Source of the DNA: Sphingobacterium nematocida
GTDB taxonomy: Bacteria; Bacteroidota; Bacteroidia; Sphingobacteriales; Sphingobacteriaceae
Direction of reading: 5' to 3'
DNA: 64,000 nt
Assembly: GCF_900168125.1 (NCBI RefSeq)
Contig: NZ_FUZF01000015.1
Location: 62,001-126,000 of the forward strand
Under the pieces are notes generated by a model, which was not told where the DNA came from, searched no databases, and was given only the letters and a program-made list of their open reading frames with translations. This document shows positions 60,413-64,000 of this stretch, in pieces. The stretch's first letter is position 1. Every line of letters starts with the position of its first letter. The translations under genes were made by a program, and so were the position numbers.

Positions 60413-61609
60413 ATGAACATTCACGAATATCAAGGAAAAGAAATACTTAAGAGTTTTGGTGTAAGAGTCCAAGAAGGAGTCGTTGCTGAAACGCCTGAGC
60501 AAGCAGTTGAAGCTGCTAAGAGAATGAAAGAAGAATTCAACTCGGATTGGGTTGTGATTAAAGCACAAATCCATGCAGGAGGCCGTGGTAAAGGTGGTGG
60601 TGTAAAGTTAGCTAAAAACCATGATGAAGTATTGCAACGCGCTACAGATATCATCGGCATGCAACTTGTTACTCCGCAAACAGGTCCTGAAGGTAAAAAA
60701 GTTAATAAAGTGCTAGTCGCACAAGATGTATACTACCCAGGTGAGAGCGAAACCAAAGAATTCTATATGTCTGTTTTGTTAGACCGTGGTACTGGTCGTA
60801 ACATTATCATGTACTCCACAGAAGGCGGTATGGACATCGAAGAAGTAGCTGAAAAAACTCCTCATTTGATCTTCAAAGAAGAAATCGACCCTAAAGTTGG
60901 CCTACAAGGTTTCCAAGCGCGTAAAATCGCTTTCAACTTAGGTTTATCAGGCGCTGCACACAAAGACATGGTTAAATTCGTAGCTGCTTTATATAAAGCT
61001 TACGATTCTATCGATGCCTCTATGTTTGAGATCAACCCCGTATTAAAAACATCTGATGATAAAATCTTAGCTGTTGATGCTAAAGTAAATTTAGACGAAA
61101 ACGCATTATACCGTCATGCGGATATCGCTGCGATGCGTGATGTCACAGAAGAAGATCCAACAGAAGTTGAAGCTGGTGAGTCAAACTTAAACTACGTTAA
61201 ATTGGATGGTAACGTAGGCTGTATGGTAAATGGTGCAGGACTTGCAATGGCAACAATGGACATCATTAAACTTGCTGGTGGTGAGCCTGCAAACTTCCTA
61301 GACGTAGGTGGTACTGCTAATGCAGAAACTGTAAAAGCAGGATTTAACATCATCCTTAAAGATCCAAATGTAAAAGCAATCTTAATCAATATCTTTGGTG
61401 GTATCGTACGTTGTGACCGTGTCGCTCAAGGTGTGATTGATGCATACAACGAAATTGGCAACATTCCTGTTCCAATTATCGTTCGTCTTCAAGGAACTAA
61501 TGCCGCAGAAGCTAAAAAATTAATTGATGAGTCTGGCTTACAAGTTTACTCAGCAATATTACTGAAAGAAGCTGCAGAACTTGTTACAAAAGTATTAGGC
61601 GAAAAATAA
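60413..61609 (+). CDS. sucC: Succinyl-CoA synthetase, beta subunit (ADP-forming)
   Basis: 398 aa. ATP-grasp domain (MNIHEYQGKEILKSFGVRV, VVIKAQIHAGGRGKGGGVKLAKN, FEINPVLKTSDDKILAVDAKVNLDENALYRH) and CoA-ligase domain (NYVKLDGNVGCMVNGAGLAMATMDIIKLAGGEPANFLDVGG, INIFGGIVRCD, VIVRLQGTNAAEA-type region). TCA-cycle enzyme, converting succinyl-CoA to succinate with ATP. sucD is not next to it, which is common in Bacteroidetes. Confidence 0.96.
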   Translation: MNIHEYQGKEILKSFGVRVQEGVVAETPEQAVEAAKRMKEEFNSDWVVIKAQIHAGGRGKGGGVKLAKNHDEVLQRATDIIGMQLVTPQTGPEGKKVNKVLVAQDVYYPGESETKEFYMSVLLDRGTGRNIIMYSTEGGMDIEEVAEKTPHLIFKEEIDPKVGLQGFQARKIAFNLGLSGAAHKDMVKFVAALYKAYDSIDASMFEINPVLKTSDDKILAVDAKVNLDENALYRHADIAAMRDVTEEDPTEVEAGESNLNYVKLDGNVGCMVNGAGLAMATMDIIKLAGGEPANFLDVGGTANAETVKAGFNIILKDPNVKAILINIFGGIVRCDRVAQGVIDAYNEIGNIPVPIIVRLQGTNAAEAKKLIDESGLQVYSAILLKEAAELVTKVLGEK

Positions 61610-61622
61610 TCTTTCAACATTA

Positions 61623-61666
61623 AAAAAGGAAAAGGGGTAAAATAAAATTTACCCCTTTTCCTTTTT
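61623..61666 (+). terminator. Terminator after sucC
   Basis: The stem AAAAAGGAAAAGGGGTAAA / TTTACCCCTTTTCCTTTTT with a short loop. Confidence 0.9.
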
Positions 61667-61866
61667 CTATACTATTTTGTTTTTTATCCCCCCCAAGATA
61701 CACGAAGGCAAAGAAAATCCAAGAACCGAATAACAATCTTACATTTCCTTACAAAATTCAGAAAAAATCGGAATTCATAGAACAGGTTTTTAACATATGT
61801 AAAAATTTATTACTATTATAAAACCGATTTTTGCACGTGACAAAACACTTAATATTTAAAGTCATT

Positions 61867-63012
61867 ATGAACACTATTTTCTCAAAGAAGACAATATTCC
61901 GACTAGTTATCATTTGGTTAGTTGTTCTTGTATTTAGTATTTATGGGCACGCCTTCAGCCAAGAGCTGAACCCGCTAAATGGATCTATCTTATTCGTGGT
62001 ACTATTAAGTACCATCATATTTTCATCTTTTGGTGTGGTAAAAGAAGCTGATGAATTGGCGCACAAACTAGGCGAACCCTATGGAACATTAATCCTAACC
62101 CTATCTATCGTCGCTATTGAAGTAATACTTATTTCAGCAGTTCTTTTAGGCCCGGGCGAATCTGCCCAAATAGCAAAAGACTCTATTTTCTCGGTGATGA
62201 TGATCATCATGAATCTAGTGGTAGGGATATGTTTACTCTTTGGAGGGTTGAAATACGGCGAACAGGAATATAATGCGCAAGGCACAATGACTTATCTCTC
62301 GATGATTATCATGCTCTCAGGAATATCTATGTTATTACCAAACTTTATCCAAGGAGCAGGAAACGGAATATTTACGAATATACAAGCTATCGGAATTTCT
62401 TTGTTGATAGCCATTCTATACGCCTTCTTTCTTGCTTATCAAATGAAGGGATATAGACATCTATATCTACAACCCGAATCCGGTCACATGGAAATCGTCT
62501 ATGCACAACGTAATAACAATCGAGAATTGACCGAAGAAAACGGAGAATCTATTGATAAAAAAGAAATTATTCTTCGCAGTGTCTTGCTTATAGCGATGAT
62601 CCTCCCTATTGTACTCTTGTCTCACCATATGGCCAGCATTGTCGATTACGGAATAAGGACCACACAACTTCCTCCTCTTTTAGGCGGAGTCTTGATTGCT
62701 ATTATCGTATTCACACCGGAATCGATGACTGCTGTAAAAGCCGCATTAAATAATGAGTTTCAGCGAGCAATTAACCTTTGTCATGGAGCCTTTGTATCTA
62801 CCGTAGGGCTTACAGTACCGGCTGTACTGACTATCGGATTATTGACTGGTAAGACGGTCGCTTTAGGCCTTACATCAACAGAAACAATATTATTTATTAT
62901 AACCCTTTTGCTCAGCTTGATGAGCTTCTTAGGTAAACGCACGTCTCCCATATTAGGTATCATGCATATTATCCTATTTTTCTTATTTATCCTTCTAGTA
63001 TTTAACCCTTAA
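61867..63012 (+). CDS. chaA: Ca2+/H+ antiporter, ChaA type
   Basis: 381 aa from the ATG at 61867; a TTG at 61831 would add 12 residues with no support. Ten to eleven hydrophobic helices with the CaCA-family acidic motifs: ELAHKLGEPYGTLILTLSIVAIEVILIS and LPPLLGGVLIAIIVFTPESMTAVKAAL. It exports Ca2+ (or Na+/K+) against protons across the inner membrane. Its stop is 2 nt from the convergent tsaD stop, without any terminator between. Confidence 0.9.
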   Translation: MNTIFSKKTIFRLVIIWLVVLVFSIYGHAFSQELNPLNGSILFVVLLSTIIFSSFGVVKEADELAHKLGEPYGTLILTLSIVAIEVILISAVLLGPGESAQIAKDSIFSVMMIIMNLVVGICLLFGGLKYGEQEYNAQGTMTYLSMIIMLSGISMLLPNFIQGAGNGIFTNIQAIGISLLIAILYAFFLAYQMKGYRHLYLQPESGHMEIVYAQRNNNRELTEENGESIDKKEIILRSVLLIAMILPIVLLSHHMASIVDYGIRTTQLPPLLGGVLIAIIVFTPESMTAVKAALNNEFQRAINLCHGAFVSTVGLTVPAVLTIGLLTGKTVALGLTSTETILFIITLLLSLMSFLGKRTSPILGIMHIILFFLFILLVFNP

Positions 63013-63014
63013 GT

Positions 63015-64000
63015 TTAATACCCGACAGACATACGTGCTAAAGGAGCGATATCCTGCCCGACGAAGTCTTTCTTCAGATATTTATGATAACCGGCGATGG
63101 CAATCATCGCCGCGTTGTCTGTGCAGTATTCAAATTTGGGAATAAACACATTCCACTTATACCTTTCGCCCATGGCCAATAAATCTTTCCGTAGACCGGA
63201 ATTAGCAGATACTCCACCTGCAATAGCAATATCTTTTACGCCCGTTTGTTTAGCAGCCTTTTTTACTTTGTTCAATAGAATAGACACTATCCGTTGTTGT
63301 ACGGAAGCACACACATCATCCCTATAGTCTTCTAAGAAAGATGGATTTTCACTCACTTTGCGTTGTACCAGATATAAAATGGCTGTCTTGAGACCAGAAA
63401 AACTAAAATCCAAACCGGGTATCTGTGGCTCAGGAAGGGCAAAAGCCTTGGGGTCGCCCAATTGTGCATACTTATCAATCAAGGGACCTCCCGGATATGG
63501 AAGATTCAAAATTTTTGCAGTTTTATCAAATGCCTCCCCCGCTGCGTCATCTAATGTCTGTCCAATCAACTCCATGTCAAAGTAATCCTTCACTAACACG
63601 ATTTGCGTATGCCCTCCAGACACGGTAAGACATAAAAAGGGAAAAGATGGCTGGGGATTGTCAATAAAATGCGCTAGAATATGAGCTTGCATATGATTAA
63701 TCTCAATCAACGGAATCTGACGCGCTAGTGCAAAAGATTTCGCAAAGGAAGTTCCAACCAAAAGAGAGCCCAATAAACCAGGTCCGCGCGTAAAAGCTAC
63801 CGCATCTACATCATTTTTTGTAATTTCGGCCTGTATTATCGCTTGGTCAACAGTCGGGATAATATTTTGCTGATGTGCCCTCGATGCTAATTCTGGGACG
63901 ACACCACCATATTTCGCGTGAATTGCTTGACTCGCAATAATATTTGACTTAATTTCACCGTCTATACAGATGGATGCTGAAGTTTCGTCACAAGAGGATT
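63015..64000 (-). CDS. tsaD: tRNA N6-adenosine threonylcarbamoyltransferase (5' partial)
   Basis: The reading frame is open to the window edge (SSCDETSASICIDGEIK at the end), so only the first few residues are missing. Family marks: SSCDETS near the N-terminus, GLLGSLLVGTSFAKSFA, metal-binding HMQAH (EINHMQAHIL), TVSGGHTQIVLV, DDAAGEAFDKTAKILNLPYPGGPLIDK, GGVSANSGLRKDL, YCTDNAAMIA. It makes t6A37 in ANN-decoding tRNAs with TsaB, TsaC and TsaE. The ATG at 63773 is internal. Confidence 0.95.
   Translation of the reverse strand, partial: SSCDETSASICIDGEIKSNIIASQAIHAKYGGVVPELASRAHQQNIIPTVDQAIIQAEITKNDVDAVAFTRGPGLLGSLLVGTSFAKSFALARQIPLIEINHMQAHILAHFIDNPQPSFPFLCLTVSGGHTQIVLVKDYFDMELIGQTLDDAAGEAFDKTAKILNLPYPGGPLIDKYAQLGDPKAFALPEPQIPGLDFSFSGLKTAILYLVQRKVSENPSFLEDYRDDVCASVQQRIVSILLNKVKKAAKQTGVKDIAIAGGVSANSGLRKDLLAMGERYKWNVFIPKFEYCTDNAAMIAIAGYHKYLKKDFVGQDIAPLARMSVGY

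Overview
The window comes from a Bacteroidetes chromosome, most likely Sphingobacteriaceae (Sphingobacterium/Pedobacter type). The evidence is Bacteroidetes-type promoters (TAnnTTTG boxes) in place of Shine-Dalgarno-led starts, the ECF sigma/anti-sigma and TonB gene types, HYC_CC_PP and SPFH proteins, and dispersed GTCATTTCGA-ended intergenic repeats. Both edges cut genes: lutB on the left and tsaD on the right.

Layout. 1-12 kb holds housekeeping genes (lutB, serS, rsmI, a PH-SHOCT protein, lnt, a cysteine desulfurase, an NlpE-like lipoprotein, etfB-etfA, a bifunctional-nuclease-family protein, a nucleoside permease). 12-24 kb is accessory: beta-barrel proteins, an FnIII protein, a phased 21-bp CTAG repeat beside an AraC regulator, lipoproteins (one broken by an in-frame stop), a TPR histidine kinase/NarL pair, a TonB protein and an XRE regulator. 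24.8-29.6 kb is the unusual locus described below. 29.9-38.3 kb holds a Tat-exported phospholipase C, a decayed membrane gene next to a possible SusD remnant, an NlpC/P60 peptidase, an ECF sigma/anti-sigma pair, a TonB protein and a 37-aa membrane protein. 38.3-41.6 kb is a copper island (HYC_CC_PP protein and an HMA/His-rich TonB-dependent receptor). 41.6-64 kb holds maf-kdsC, floA, a candidate sRNA, a hybrid kinase/CheR/CheB/hybrid kinase operon, azurin, two dihydrolipoyl dehydrogenases, a LacI regulator, an S41 protease, a LolD-type ATPase, sucC, a ChaA antiporter and tsaD.

Main discovery. At 24806-27716 lies a CRISPR-like array of about 20 repeats of 36 nt with spacers that are nearly always 30 nt (29-31). 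It is divided into three sub-arrays. Each begins with a copy of a conserved element whose hairpin (GGCTGCTTGTTCAGCC) closely matches the Cas12f tracrRNA hairpin as I remember it and whose TACCCTA can pair with TAGGGTA in the repeat. Directly downstream, two genes 2 nt apart encode an ECF-like sigma factor with two region-4-like segments (27734-28534) and a short TnpB/Cas12f-like protein that has lost the RuvC catalytic residues and the zinc-finger/RuvC-III end (28537-29631). There is no cas1 or cas2. The best reading is an RNA-guided transcription-activation system: a nuclease-dead Cas12f carries crRNAs to chromosomal sites and recruits RNA polymerase through its own sigma factor. Five of the repeats are interrupted, in four clear cases at the same internal position, by dispersed intergenic repeat elements whose ends can base-pair; the 30-nt spacing of the spacers is kept. 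A GIY-YIG gene has entered the array between sub-arrays 1 and 2.

No array spacer has an evident match elsewhere in this window by eye, so the targets are expected elsewhere in the genome and need a search.
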